From CAMCYM01 sp964405405 (GTDB lineage: Bacteria; Bacteroidota; Bacteroidia; Flavobacteriales_D; Sanyastnellaceae): 35,659 nt of DNA. The stretch spans positions 1 through 35,659 of the forward strand of contig CAYONT010000022.1 of assembly GCA_964405405.1 (NCBI GenBank), in the 5' to 3' direction. The notes beneath the pieces were generated by a model. That model was not told the origin of the DNA and did not search any database. It saw only the letters and a program-made list of their open reading frames with translations. Below are positions 27,609 to 34,764 of this stretch, in pieces (position 1 is the stretch's first letter; each line of letters starts with the position of its first letter). The translations under genes and the position numbers were made by a program.

Positions 27609-28603
27609 CCTTCCCAAGTGCGTTTCCAAAGCACCCACACCACCATCGGCGCTCCCCCCAAGGCCAGCACCGCATTGAGCGGCAGTGCCTCTTGGTCTCC
27701 ACCCGTCCACCGCACCCCGCCATCCGCCAACAACGCCAGCAGCATACCCGTGCCGGCCACCGGCCAGACCCCCGCACCGTGCGCTCGGTCCTTCCAAAAC
27801 ATCCGGACCACGTGCGGCGTGGCCAACCCCAAGAAAGCCACGGGCCCACAAGCGGCGGTCACCCCCCCCGTCACCACCCCGGTCACTGCCAGCAATTGCC
27901 AACCCAGGCGGGCCGTGTTGACGCCCATGGAAGACGCCACGAGTGGACCCAGGCTCCATGCATCCAGCTGCCTCCGGTTCGCACGGATCCAAATCGACAG
28001 CAATCCGGCTCCCCCCAGCAGGCCCCAAGCCACCGTCCGCGGGGCCGCACCGAACGTGCCCATGCCCCACAACACAAACCGTTGCAGCGCATTGGCATCG
28101 GCGCGGGCCTGCAACACCGAAAGCACAGCCCCAACGGTGTACCCCAACATGAGTCCGAACACCAACAAAGCCACAGTACCCGACAAACGGCGCGACACCA
28201 CCAGCAACAACGCAAGCACGGACAAGGCCCCGGCACCCGCAGCGACCATGGCCACAGGCCAACCGCCCCAGGCCGCAGCTCCGCCGCCCCATCCGGCCAG
28301 CACCATCAGCGCAACCCCAAGGGAGGCGCCGGAGGAAACGCCCAGCACAGACGGTCCAGCGAGGGGATTGAAGAACCAGGCCTGCATCAACCAACCCGAC
28401 ATCGCCAGCCCGGCGCCTGCGCCCAACGCAGTCAACACCCGGGGCAACCGAACCTCCCAAACGACGGACGCGGTGAGCCCCTCGCCGGGGCCGGCCGCAA
28501 TCGCGTGCAGGACCTCACCGGGTTCCAGCGGCAGCGAACCCGTGAGCAGGTGGGCTCCGGCCAAGGTCAACACCCCGAGGGCCAGCAGGAGCGAGCGCAT
28601 CAT
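27605..28603 (-). CDS. ABC transporter permease, BtuC/FecCD family
   Basis: The ATG at 28603 gives 332 residues with about nine to ten membrane segments. Family landmarks are VRLPRVLTALGAGAGLAMSG, NPLAGPSVLGVSSGASLG, WGMGTFG and the cytoplasmic coupling region GPVAFLGLATPHVVRM near the C-terminus. It should form the homodimeric channel of the importer with the ATPase encoded next. The ATGATG start overlaps the stop of the binding-protein gene, matching the coupling seen at the following junction. Confidence 0.93.
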   Translation of the reverse strand: MMRSLLLALGVLTLAGAHLLTGSLPLEPGEVLHAIAAGPGEGLTASVVWEVRLPRVLTALGAGAGLAMSGWLMQAWFFNPLAGPSVLGVSSGASLGVALMVLAGWGGGAAAWGGWPVAMVAAGAGALSVLALLLVVSRRLSGTVALLVFGLMLGYTVGAVLSVLQARADANALQRFVLWGMGTFGAAPRTVAWGLLGGAGLLSIWIRANRRQLDAWSLGPLVASSMGVNTARLGWQLLAVTGVVTGGVTAACGPVAFLGLATPHVVRMFWKDRAHGAGVWPVAGTGMLLALLADGGVRWTGGDQEALPLNAVLALGGAPMVVWVLWKRTWEG

Positions 28604-29805
28604 GGCACAGGGCGGATCCATTCGAAACAGGCGGCATCGGGGGTGCCAGCGGGCAGCGCCAGATCCGGGTGCAACAGCCGGACCAGGTTCGCGAGCAGGG
28701 CATCGGGTTGGGCGATGACCGCGCCGAAGTAGTCGCATTCGGCGCTGTTCGCCACGAAGACCCGGCCCGAGGGGGGGACGAAGTCCCGCAGGGTGCTGCC
28801 TTTGCCGAACAGATTCTCCCAGGTGGCCCCCTCGGGCGCGTGAACCACCCAGCCCCAAGCATCTGCACGGGCCTGCACCACGCGCATCTGCTCGAGGGAG
28901 ATGCGGACATTCTCCGCGCCCGGCTGGTCGGCAAAGGCATACTTCGCCCCGGCGTCCTCCAGGAATCGGGCGATGAGGCTGCCTCCCCCGGGCGCATGCC
29001 AAACCCCCTCCTGCACGCTGCCCGTGAAGACCTCAGGGCGAACCGCCCCCTTCCGCCTTTGCGCCACGGAGGCCGCCAGGTCCCCATACCGGCGCGCGCA
29101 GGCCGCAAAGGCGCTGTCCGCTTGAGCGAGGGCAGCCGGACCCGCGAGCCAGGCCAGCGCCCGCATCCATTCGGCGCGTCCGAGCGGGTGCGGCTCGAGG
29201 TACTCCGTGAGCTCCACCACGGGCACCACCCCTTCGATGCCCGTGCCCGCGAGCGGATCACCGAACGGGAACGCCGTCAAGCAGGCGGGCGGGTGCGCGA
29301 GCAGCTTCTCCTTGTCGAGGCCCTGTTCCTGGCTGTAATCCACGGCCTTGCCCGAGGCCAAACCCGCCAGCGCACCCGGCATCCGCAGGTACCGGGTCGA
29401 ACCCCCGCCGGCCCAGTGTGCCAGTCCGCCCCAAGGTTCCAGCAAGGCCACGTGGGTCGTGCTCAACGTCGCAATGCCCCGCGCCATCGGTCCCAACACC
29501 ACGTCCCCATCCCCCCCTTCCCACTGCTTCCAGGCCGTGGAGTCTCGAAAGACCCGCCCCGTGGTCCCGTCGGGGGCCACGCACTCCAGCACTTCCCGGT
29601 CCGGCCCTCCCGGGTGTTGCAACCACCGAAACCCGTGCGCCCAATCGGGCGCCACCACTTCCACCTCCGCTTTCGCCACGGCTTCCGCTTCTGCCCCCTC
29701 CTGCGTTCCGGATTCCGCCGGCTGGCATCCGGTTCCCCCGAATGCCATCACCAGCATCACCAGCACCCCCATCGCCCAGCCCGTGCATTTGAACCGATTC
29801 CCCAT
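28600..29805 (-). CDS. ABC transporter substrate-binding lipoprotein (BtuF/FecB-like)
   Basis: The ATG at 29805 gives 401 residues. The N-terminus is a lipoprotein signal with Cys27 in FGGTGC. The mature part has two lobes. Motifs such as GPMARGIATLSTTHVALLE and the later VVPVVELTEYLEPHPLGRAEW fit the periplasmic-binding fold used for iron chelates or cobalamin. An acidic Ala/Glu-rich spacer follows the lipid anchor. The cargo cannot be told from sequence. A perfect -7 element (TAACTTTG) ends 5 nt before the ATG. The longer frame to 30243 reads back through the divergent carboxylase gene and is false. Confidence 0.85.
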   Translation of the reverse strand: MGNRFKCTGWAMGVLVMLVMAFGGTGCQPAESGTQEGAEAEAVAKAEVEVVAPDWAHGFRWLQHPGGPDREVLECVAPDGTTGRVFRDSTAWKQWEGGDGDVVLGPMARGIATLSTTHVALLEPWGGLAHWAGGGSTRYLRMPGALAGLASGKAVDYSQEQGLDKEKLLAHPPACLTAFPFGDPLAGTGIEGVVPVVELTEYLEPHPLGRAEWMRALAWLAGPAALAQADSAFAACARRYGDLAASVAQRRKGAVRPEVFTGSVQEGVWHAPGGGSLIARFLEDAGAKYAFADQPGAENVRISLEQMRVVQARADAWGWVVHAPEGATWENLFGKGSTLRDFVPPSGRVFVANSAECDYFGAVIAQPDALLANLVRLLHPDLALPAGTPDAACFEWIRPVP

Positions 29806-29810
29806 CGCTG

Positions 29811-29818
29811 CAAAGTTA
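29811..29818 (-). promoter_or_regulatory. -7 element of the ABC-importer operon, nearly leaderless
   Basis: The minus strand reads TAACTTTG, an exact TAnnTTTG, 5 nt before the ATG at 29805. The 37-bp divergent gap also carries the -7 element of the carboxylase gene; their -33 regions must lie inside each other's coding sequence. Confidence 0.55.
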
Positions 29819-29828
29819 GCCCGACCGC

Positions 29829-29836
29829 TATCTTTG
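29829..29836 (+). promoter_or_regulatory. -7 element of the acyl-CoA carboxylase gene, nearly leaderless
   Basis: TATCTTTG is an exact TAnnTTTG ending 6 nt before the ATG at 29843. No clear -33 element is seen at the usual distance. Confidence 0.55.
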
Positions 29837-29842
29837 GGCACC

Positions 29843-31480
29843 ATGGCAAGCAAGGAAGCAACCTTTGAACAGAACCGCGACGCTTTGGAGGGGGTTTGGC
29901 ATGCCATCGAAACCCTCCACCGCAAGGCAGCCGCCGGCGGAGGCCCCCGCGCCACGGAACGGGAACATGCGAAGGGGAAATGGACCGCGCGCGAACGACT
30001 GGCCGCTCTGTTTGATGCGGGCGAAGCCCCCTTCGAATTCGGAGCCCTGGCGGGGGAAGGGATGTACGAGGAACACGGCGGATGTCCCGGCGGTGGAGTC
30101 GTCGTCCAGGTCGGCCGGATCGCAGGCCGGTTGTGCGTGGTGGTCGCCAACGACGCCACCGTCAAGGCGGGTGCTTGGTTCCCCATCACCGGAAAGAAGA
30201 ACCTGCGGGCCCAGGAGTTTGCCCTGGAAAACCGGCTTCCCATCCTGTATCTGGTTGACAGCGCTGGGGTCTACCTCCCCATGCAAGACGAAATCTTCCC
30301 CGACAAGGAACACTTCGGGCGGATGTTTCGGAACAACGCCCGAATGAGCAGCCTGGGCATCCCCCAAATCGCGGCGATCATGGGGTCCTGTGTGGCCGGG
30401 GGGGCCTACTTGCCCATCATGAGCGACGAGGCGTTGATTGTTGAAGGCACAGGCTCGATTTTCCTGGCCGGGAGCTATTTGGTCCGCGCAGCCATCGGCG
30501 AGGTGGTGGACAACGAAACCCTGGGTGGGGCCGATACGCACTGCGCCATCAGCGGGGTGACCGACTACAAATGTGCCGATGACGCCGAAGCCATCGCCAC
30601 GCTCCGGAAGTTGGTGGGGCAGCAAAAGGCCCCCACGGCCTGGGCCGGCTGGGACCGCATCGATGCCCTGCCGCCTGCGACGGGAGAACGGATCCGCGGC
30701 ATTCTGCCTGCGGACCGCGGAACTGCTTACGACACCCGGGAACTCATCGACGCCTTGGTCGATGCCGGCAGTTTCACCGAGTACAAAAAGGAGTACGGCC
30801 CCACCTTGCTGACAGGCTATGCACGCATCGACGGTTGGAGTGTGGGCATCGTCGCCAACCAACGGGCCATCGTCAAGTCCCGCAAGGAGGGCGTACAATT
30901 CGGGGGGGTCATCTACTCGGACAGCGCAGACAAGGCGGCACGCTTCGTCATGAACTGCAACCAGAAAGGGGTGCCGTTGCTCTTTCTGCAGGACGTCACC
31001 GGCTTCATGGTGGGGTCCCGTTCGGAGCATGGGGGCATCATCAAGGACGGGGCGAAACTGGTCAACGCAGTCGCCAACTCGGTGGTGCCGAAGTTCACGG
31101 TCGTGGTGGGGAACAGTTTCGGGGCGGGGAATTACGCGATGTGCGGCCGTGCGTACGACCCGCGGTGGATGGTGGCTTGGCCTACGGCGCGCATCGCAGT
31201 CATGGGCGGTGCCCAGGCCGCACGGGTCTTGCAGCAAATCGAAGTCAGCCGGCGTGAGAAATCGGGCGAACCGGTGGACGAGGCGGCTTCAGAGGCCCTG
31301 TTCCAGCAGATTTCGGCACGCTATGATGCACAAACGTCGCCTGTTTACGCTGCGGCCCGGCTGTGGGTAGATGCCATCATCGATCCAGCGGAGACCCGCC
31401 GGTGGGTGTCCATGGGCATCGAAGCTTCGAACCACGCGGGACCCCCGCCGCCCTTCAACCCGGGGGTCATCCAGACCTGA
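29843..31480 (+). CDS. Acyl-CoA carboxylase beta subunit (3-methylcrotonyl-CoA carboxylase-like)
   Basis: The ATG at 29843 gives 545 residues. It is a carboxyltransferase that moves carboxyl from biotin to an acyl-CoA. Landmarks are YEEHGGCPGGGVV, VVANDATVKAGAWFP, YLVDSAGVYLPMQDEIFPD, GSCVAGGAYLPIMSDE, FLAGSYLVRAAIGE, and in the C-terminal half LFLQDVTGFMVG and GNSFGAGNYAMCGRAY. The overall pattern is closer to MccB of leucine breakdown than to PccB, but other short-chain acyl-CoA substrates are possible. No biotin-carrier or biotin carboxylase gene is present in the window. A longer upstream frame (to 29348) is antisense to the lipoprotein gene. Confidence 0.93.
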   Translation: MASKEATFEQNRDALEGVWHAIETLHRKAAAGGGPRATEREHAKGKWTARERLAALFDAGEAPFEFGALAGEGMYEEHGGCPGGGVVVQVGRIAGRLCVVVANDATVKAGAWFPITGKKNLRAQEFALENRLPILYLVDSAGVYLPMQDEIFPDKEHFGRMFRNNARMSSLGIPQIAAIMGSCVAGGAYLPIMSDEALIVEGTGSIFLAGSYLVRAAIGEVVDNETLGGADTHCAISGVTDYKCADDAEAIATLRKLVGQQKAPTAWAGWDRIDALPPATGERIRGILPADRGTAYDTRELIDALVDAGSFTEYKKEYGPTLLTGYARIDGWSVGIVANQRAIVKSRKEGVQFGGVIYSDSADKAARFVMNCNQKGVPLLFLQDVTGFMVGSRSEHGGIIKDGAKLVNAVANSVVPKFTVVVGNSFGAGNYAMCGRAYDPRWMVAWPTARIAVMGGAQAARVLQQIEVSRREKSGEPVDEAASEALFQQISARYDAQTSPVYAAARLWVDAIIDPAETRRWVSMGIEASNHAGPPPPFNPGVIQT

Positions 31481-31493
31481 GGACACCCTGAGG

Positions 31494-31997
31494 TCACTGG
31501 GTCCGCTCGTGCGATTCGAGGGTGACCAGCATGGGGGCCAGCAAGGGATGAATCTCACTGCGGGAGGGATCTTCCAACCCACCCCGCACCATCAAAATGG
31601 ACTCCAGCAACGCATGCTCGTCTTCGATGCGCTCGGTTTGGTCTATCCAAGTCATGGCCTCCAGGGCAACCCGAAAGTCACCGGATACCGCTGCTTGCAC
31701 CACCTTGCGCAGCGCAGATTCCTCCACAAAGCCTGCATTCCAGAGGAAACTGATGATGTCTGCCTGCACGGGTTGAAAGCCTGGGTCATCGAGGGCATCC
31801 ACAAAGATGTCCGCGGCCGCCGAGACCTTGATGCTGCCGAGCAGACCTCCAATGCGTTGACGCACAGCAGGAAATGGGGTGTCCCGGAAAGCTTCCAACA
31901 GCGGGCGGACCCAGCGGAGGTCCCCGACTTCTTCCGCGCGCTCTACGGCCTCTAGGGCCCGTTGCTCATCGTTGGAGCCCAATGCTTCCCATTCCAT
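31494..31997 (-). CDS. HEAT-repeat-like helical protein
   Basis: The ATG at 31997 gives 167 acidic, mostly helical residues, with spaced elements such as VRPLLEAFRDTPFPAVRQRIG, AADIFVDALDDPGFQ and DFRVALEAMTWIDQTE that resemble HEAT or armadillo-type repeats. The function is unknown. It converges tail-to-tail with the carboxylase gene, 13 bp apart. A perfect -7 element lies about 21 nt upstream. An extension to 32090 would run across that promoter and was not used. Confidence 0.7.
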   Translation of the reverse strand: MEWEALGSNDEQRALEAVERAEEVGDLRWVRPLLEAFRDTPFPAVRQRIGGLLGSIKVSAAADIFVDALDDPGFQPVQADIISFLWNAGFVEESALRKVVQAAVSGDFRVALEAMTWIDQTERIEDEHALLESILMVRGGLEDPSRSEIHPLLAPMLVTLESHERTQ

Positions 31998-32018
31998 GAA
32001 CCTTGTTTTTTTGCAGGC

Positions 32019-32026
32019 CAAATGTA
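32019..32026 (-). promoter_or_regulatory. -7 element of the HEAT-like protein gene
   Basis: The minus strand reads TACATTTG, an exact TAnnTTTG, leaving a 21-nt leader before the ATG at 31997. A perfect palindrome occupies the usual -33 side. Confidence 0.5.
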
Positions 32027-32034
32027 ACCCATCC

Positions 32035-32048
32035 CAGCCCCGGGGCTG
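32035..32048. other. Perfect 14-bp palindrome beside the HEAT-gene promoter
   Basis: CAGCCCCGGGGCTG is its own reverse complement. It sits 8 nt upstream of the -7 element, where RNA polymerase or a regulator would contact DNA, and just before the end of the Nudix gene (32054). It could be an operator or a short terminator stem; there is no T run. Confidence 0.35.
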
Positions 32049-32053
32049 CAGGT

Positions 32054-32737
32054 TCAAGGCATTCGCTGGCGACCCTGGGCCCCGTGCCATGCGTCAGCAA
32101 ACTCGGTCAACCAGATGGCTGTGGCGCCCCAGATGGTTCGGCCGTCGATGTCGTAGGCGGGGAGTTGGGCCCGGAGCCCGGGGCGGACCTGAACCGGACG
32201 AGGTTGCAGGGCATCGGGGTGGGCCCAGTCGTGGACCCGTGGCCGGAGGAGGGCGGCGACTTCAGTGGGATCCACTTGCCAAGTGGGCTCGTGGGGGAGG
32301 ACGGCCACGAAGGCCTCCACGTGGAAGGCGCTCGGAGCAATGTACAGGGGGGCGAGCTGGCCCACGACGGCGCTGGGCGCCACGGGGACGCCCATCTCCT
32401 CGGCGAACTCCCGAAGCGCGGTCGCCAGGGGCTCCCCGGCGTCCACGGGCTCGGCTTCGCCCCCCGGAATCGAGACCTGGCCCCCGTGGACGCCGCCGTG
32501 CGGCGTTCGCTCCATCAGCACCGCCCGCCAATCCCACGATCCGTCGGGCTCCAGACCTGGGAACAAGGTCAGCAGCACCGAAGCGCGCCGCACTTGCACA
32601 CCCCGTGCCTCGGCTTCCTCCCGGGACTCCCGAACCACGGGCATGGCCCGGTACCGCCCCTCCCCGACGGGAACCCGAAGCATTCCGTGAAACCAGTCCC
32701 GCCAGGTGGCGGTCTCCGCGTTGCCCAGTTCAAACAT
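32054..32737 (-). CDS. Nudix hydrolase, CoA pyrophosphatase-like
   Basis: The ATG at 32737 gives 227 residues. HGGQVSIPGG followed by EAEPVDA and TALREFAEEMG (about 84-115) combines the Nudix box with the CoA-hydrolase signature in front of it, as in NudL-type enzymes. These cleave coenzyme A or acyl-CoA to 3',5'-ADP and phosphopantetheine products. The start is the first ATG after the divergent gap to aat. An upstream extension to 33475 is a shadow of aat. The promoter is not clear. Confidence 0.87.
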   Translation of the reverse strand: MFELGNAETATWRDWFHGMLRVPVGEGRYRAMPVVRESREEAEARGVQVRRASVLLTLFPGLEPDGSWDWRAVLMERTPHGGVHGGQVSIPGGEAEPVDAGEPLATALREFAEEMGVPVAPSAVVGQLAPLYIAPSAFHVEAFVAVLPHEPTWQVDPTEVAALLRPRVHDWAHPDALQPRPVQVRPGLRAQLPAYDIDGRTIWGATAIWLTEFADAWHGAQGRQRMP

Positions 32738-32785
32738 TGTCCCCAAATTTCCCGCAAAATCGCCCGCATCACACCGGGGGACGTG

Positions 32786-32793
32786 TAATTTGG
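32786..32793 (+). promoter_or_regulatory. Possible -7 element of aat
   Basis: TAATTTGG fits the TAnnTTGG variant seen before the MFS and large Cys-rich genes. It lies 31 nt before the ATG at 32825. No -33 element is evident. Confidence 0.3.
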
Positions 32794-32824
32794 CCTGCCC
32801 ACCGCCCGCTCCGGTCAACACCCC

Positions 32825-33517
32825 ATGAACCCGCATCCCCAACTGCCTCCCAGCCCGTTTCACTTCCCCGATTTGAGGAAGTACCGGGGCGACTTTTGGG
32901 CATCGGGCGGGGACTTGAGCCCCGAATGCCTCCTGAACGCCTACGCTGCGGGAATCTTCCCTTGGTTCACGCCCGGAACACCGTTGCAATGGCACAGCCC
33001 AGCCACCCGTTGCATCATGCGTCCCGAGCAGTGGCAGCCCAGCAAATCCCTGCGCGCCACCCTCCGGAAATCCGGCTTCACGGTGCGCGTGGACACTGCG
33101 TTCGAGGCCGTCCTCGACGGATGCGCGGCACCCCGGTCGGACGAGCCTGGCACCTGGATCGGCCCTGAGATACGCGAAGCCTACCTCACCCTGCACCGCC
33201 AGGGCTGGGCCCACAGCTTTGAGACCTGGTCCGGCGACCGATTGGTTGGAGGCCTCTACGGACTTTCGCTGGGGTGCATGTTCATGGGCGAGAGCATGTT
33301 CAGCGTAGCCACCGACGCCTCCAAAGTGGCGTGGGATGCCCTGATGCGTTGGACCCTTGCCCACGATTTTGCCCCGGTGGATGGCCAAATCGTCAACAAC
33401 CACCTCCTCTCCCTCGGCGCTGAGGGCATCTCCCGTGCTGCGTACCTCGACTTGCTGGACGAAGCCCTCCAACACCCCACCCTGCTCGGGCCGTGGCCAG
33501 CCCCCCCTACCCCATGA
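32825..33517 (+). CDS. aat: Leucyl/phenylalanyl-tRNA--protein transferase
   Basis: The 230-residue enzyme adds Leu or Phe from aminoacyl-tRNA to proteins with N-terminal Lys or Arg, marking them for ClpS/ClpAP degradation (N-end rule). Family motifs are GGDLSPECLLNAYAAGIFPW, TWIGPEIREAYLTLHRQGWAHSFE, LVGGLYGLSLG and FMGESMFS with DASK following. The length fits (E. coli 234). The stop overlaps the start of the next gene in an ATGA junction. Confidence 0.95.
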   Translation: MNPHPQLPPSPFHFPDLRKYRGDFWASGGDLSPECLLNAYAAGIFPWFTPGTPLQWHSPATRCIMRPEQWQPSKSLRATLRKSGFTVRVDTAFEAVLDGCAAPRSDEPGTWIGPEIREAYLTLHRQGWAHSFETWSGDRLVGGLYGLSLGCMFMGESMFSVATDASKVAWDALMRWTLAHDFAPVDGQIVNNHLLSLGAEGISRAAYLDLLDEALQHPTLLGPWPAPPTP

Positions 33518-33963
33518 CCCAGCACCACCCCTCCCCCTCGCAAACCCGCGGCTGGCGAGGCCTTCGGCGACGCTGTGCCCTCCGGTTGCTTCGGGCGATG
33601 GGCTGGGAACTCCGGGGCAACCTCCCTCCGCATTTCCAACACCTGACCCTGTTCGTCTGCCCCCTACCCCACCGGTCCTCCCGGCAAATCCACCAGCTCC
33701 TCCGTTACGCCCTCACCCGCCAGGCCGCGACCCGCCCAGCCCCCGGCTGGTGCTGGCAACCCCTCAACGGCTCCGACCCCCACCTCGCGCCCCTCGACAC
33801 GGCCCTCGACCAAGCCCGCAGCAAAGGAAGCTGGGTCACCCTGCTCCTCGTCGACTTTCGGCGCAAAACCATCGACCTCCACACGCCCTTCCTCTGCACC
33901 CTCCACCCTGACCGCGCTGCCTTCTACATCCGACGTGCCTTCCGGTACATGCCCCGACCTTAG
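33514..33963 (+). CDS. Small basic protein of unknown function, coupled to aat
   Basis: The ATG at 33514 overlaps the aat stop (ATGA) and gives 149 residues. The protein is rich in Arg, Pro and Leu. The segment RLLRAMGWELRGNLPP and the following FVCPLPHRSS resemble, by eye, the start of PlsC-type acyltransferases of Bacteroidota, where 'GWxxxGxxP…APHxS' is usual. The acyltransferase HxxxxD motif is not complete and the protein is about 40 residues too short. It ends YIRRAFRYMPRP. It may be a shortened or diverged acyltransferase relative; this is a weak suggestion. Confidence 0.6.
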   Translation: MTQHHPSPSQTRGWRGLRRRCALRLLRAMGWELRGNLPPHFQHLTLFVCPLPHRSSRQIHQLLRYALTRQAATRPAPGWCWQPLNGSDPHLAPLDTALDQARSKGSWVTLLLVDFRRKTIDLHTPFLCTLHPDRAAFYIRRAFRYMPRP

Positions 33964-34104
33964 TCCTTCTGCAGGCTTGTTCACAAGATGTCCACAAGCA
34001 GGCCGATTCCGTTCACAAAACGTTCGCAATTGGTGGAAAACCCCGCTGAGGCGTTTCGGCTGCCCCGCTAATTTGCGTGCGTCAACGAATCACACCTGCA
34101 AACC

Positions 34105-34413
34105 ATGAAAGCACTGGACACTTACGACTTGATGATTCTCGACATCGTTCGGACGCATCGAAGGGAGAACCAAAGCAACATCCGGCTGGCTGTGCTGGAG
34201 CGCAACTTCTGGAAGCAAATCGAAACCCACGAGCAACCCCTGGGCGTGGGGCAAGCGAAGATTGGAGAACGTATCACCTTTCTCTACCTGAATGGTTTTG
34301 TGCACAACAAAAACGGCTACGCCCTCACGAAAAAAGGCAAGGCTGCCCTACAGGTCGGGACAACTGACGCGGTGCACGCGACGACATCCGCAGACCAAAT
34401 GGAATGGGCCTGA
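34105..34413 (+). CDS. Small winged-helix-like protein
   Basis: The ATG at 34105 gives 102 residues. The middle and end (KIGERITFLYLNGFVHNKNG, then YALTKKGKAAL) read like a winged-helix DNA-binding domain, with a recognition helix and a beta wing leading to the LTxKGxAAL helix found in many small regulators. The target is unknown. A terminator follows 17 nt after the stop. A weak TAATTTG element lies about 35 nt upstream. Confidence 0.7.
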   Translation: MKALDTYDLMILDIVRTHRRENQSNIRLAVLERNFWKQIETHEQPLGVGQAKIGERITFLYLNGFVHNKNGYALTKKGKAALQVGTTDAVHATTSADQMEWA

Positions 34414-34430
34414 GGCCGCCCTCTCGAGGT

Positions 34431-34469
34431 AAAAAAAAAAGAAGGGCCCCTCGGGGCCCTTCTTTTTTT
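34431..34469. terminator. Bidirectional intrinsic terminator
   Basis: GAAGGGCCCC - TC - GGGGCCCTTC (34441-34462), flanked by ten A on the left and seven T on the right, ends both the winged-helix gene (plus) and the 47-codon gene (minus). On the minus strand the stop codon TGA sits directly on the edge of the A/T run. Confidence 0.9.
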
Positions 34470-34612
34470 CACTCTTCAATCACCTCAAGTGCGGGATACT
34501 TCTCTTTCCAGAAGTCGAGTTTGGCACGATCCCGAACGGTAATGATGGTTCTCCGGTCCAATCGAACTTTGATGTTCGGTTGCAACTCCTTTTCTTGTTT
34601 CTTGCGTGCCAT
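34469..34612 (-). CDS. 47-residue charged small protein
   Basis: The ATG at 34612 opens a 47-codon frame: MARKKQEKELQPNIKVRLDR at the N-terminus and DFWKEKYPALEVIEE at the C-terminus. The N-terminus is basic and the C-terminus acidic. The gene is too short for routine ORF calling but is convincing: the terminator begins exactly at its stop codon, no larger frame covers it on either strand, and it lies alone between two transcription units. It has no recognised domain; a small nucleic-acid-binding or regulatory protein is possible. Confidence 0.65.
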   Translation of the reverse strand: MARKKQEKELQPNIKVRLDRRTIITVRDRAKLDFWKEKYPALEVIEE

Positions 34613-34725
34613 GGTGGTTGGTATATCATACGGCCCGAGGGCCTGAGGTTGCGTTCGCTTTACGAAAGAACAACAATCTGGGCGAATTGGTTTACCATGT
34701 GCAAAAGAATTGGCGGTTTGTTAAG

Positions 34726-34742
34726 GAATATTTTGTATTCCC
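34726..34742. other. Inverted repeat downstream of the FucP-type transporter gene
   Basis: GGAATA - TTTTG - TATTCC is a perfect 6-bp inverted repeat in the 152-bp gap between the 47-codon gene and the transporter. It is AT-rich against a GC-rich background and lies 22 bp past the transporter stop. It may be a weak terminator or a regulator site for the small gene. Confidence 0.3.
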
Positions 34743-34764
34743 CCCTTTCTGATGCACCCCGACC

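Noticed and set aside
27387..28732. 443- and 379-codon plus-strand frames
   Set aside because: Both are antisense to the FecCD-type permease and have low-complexity Pro/Arg/Gln composition.
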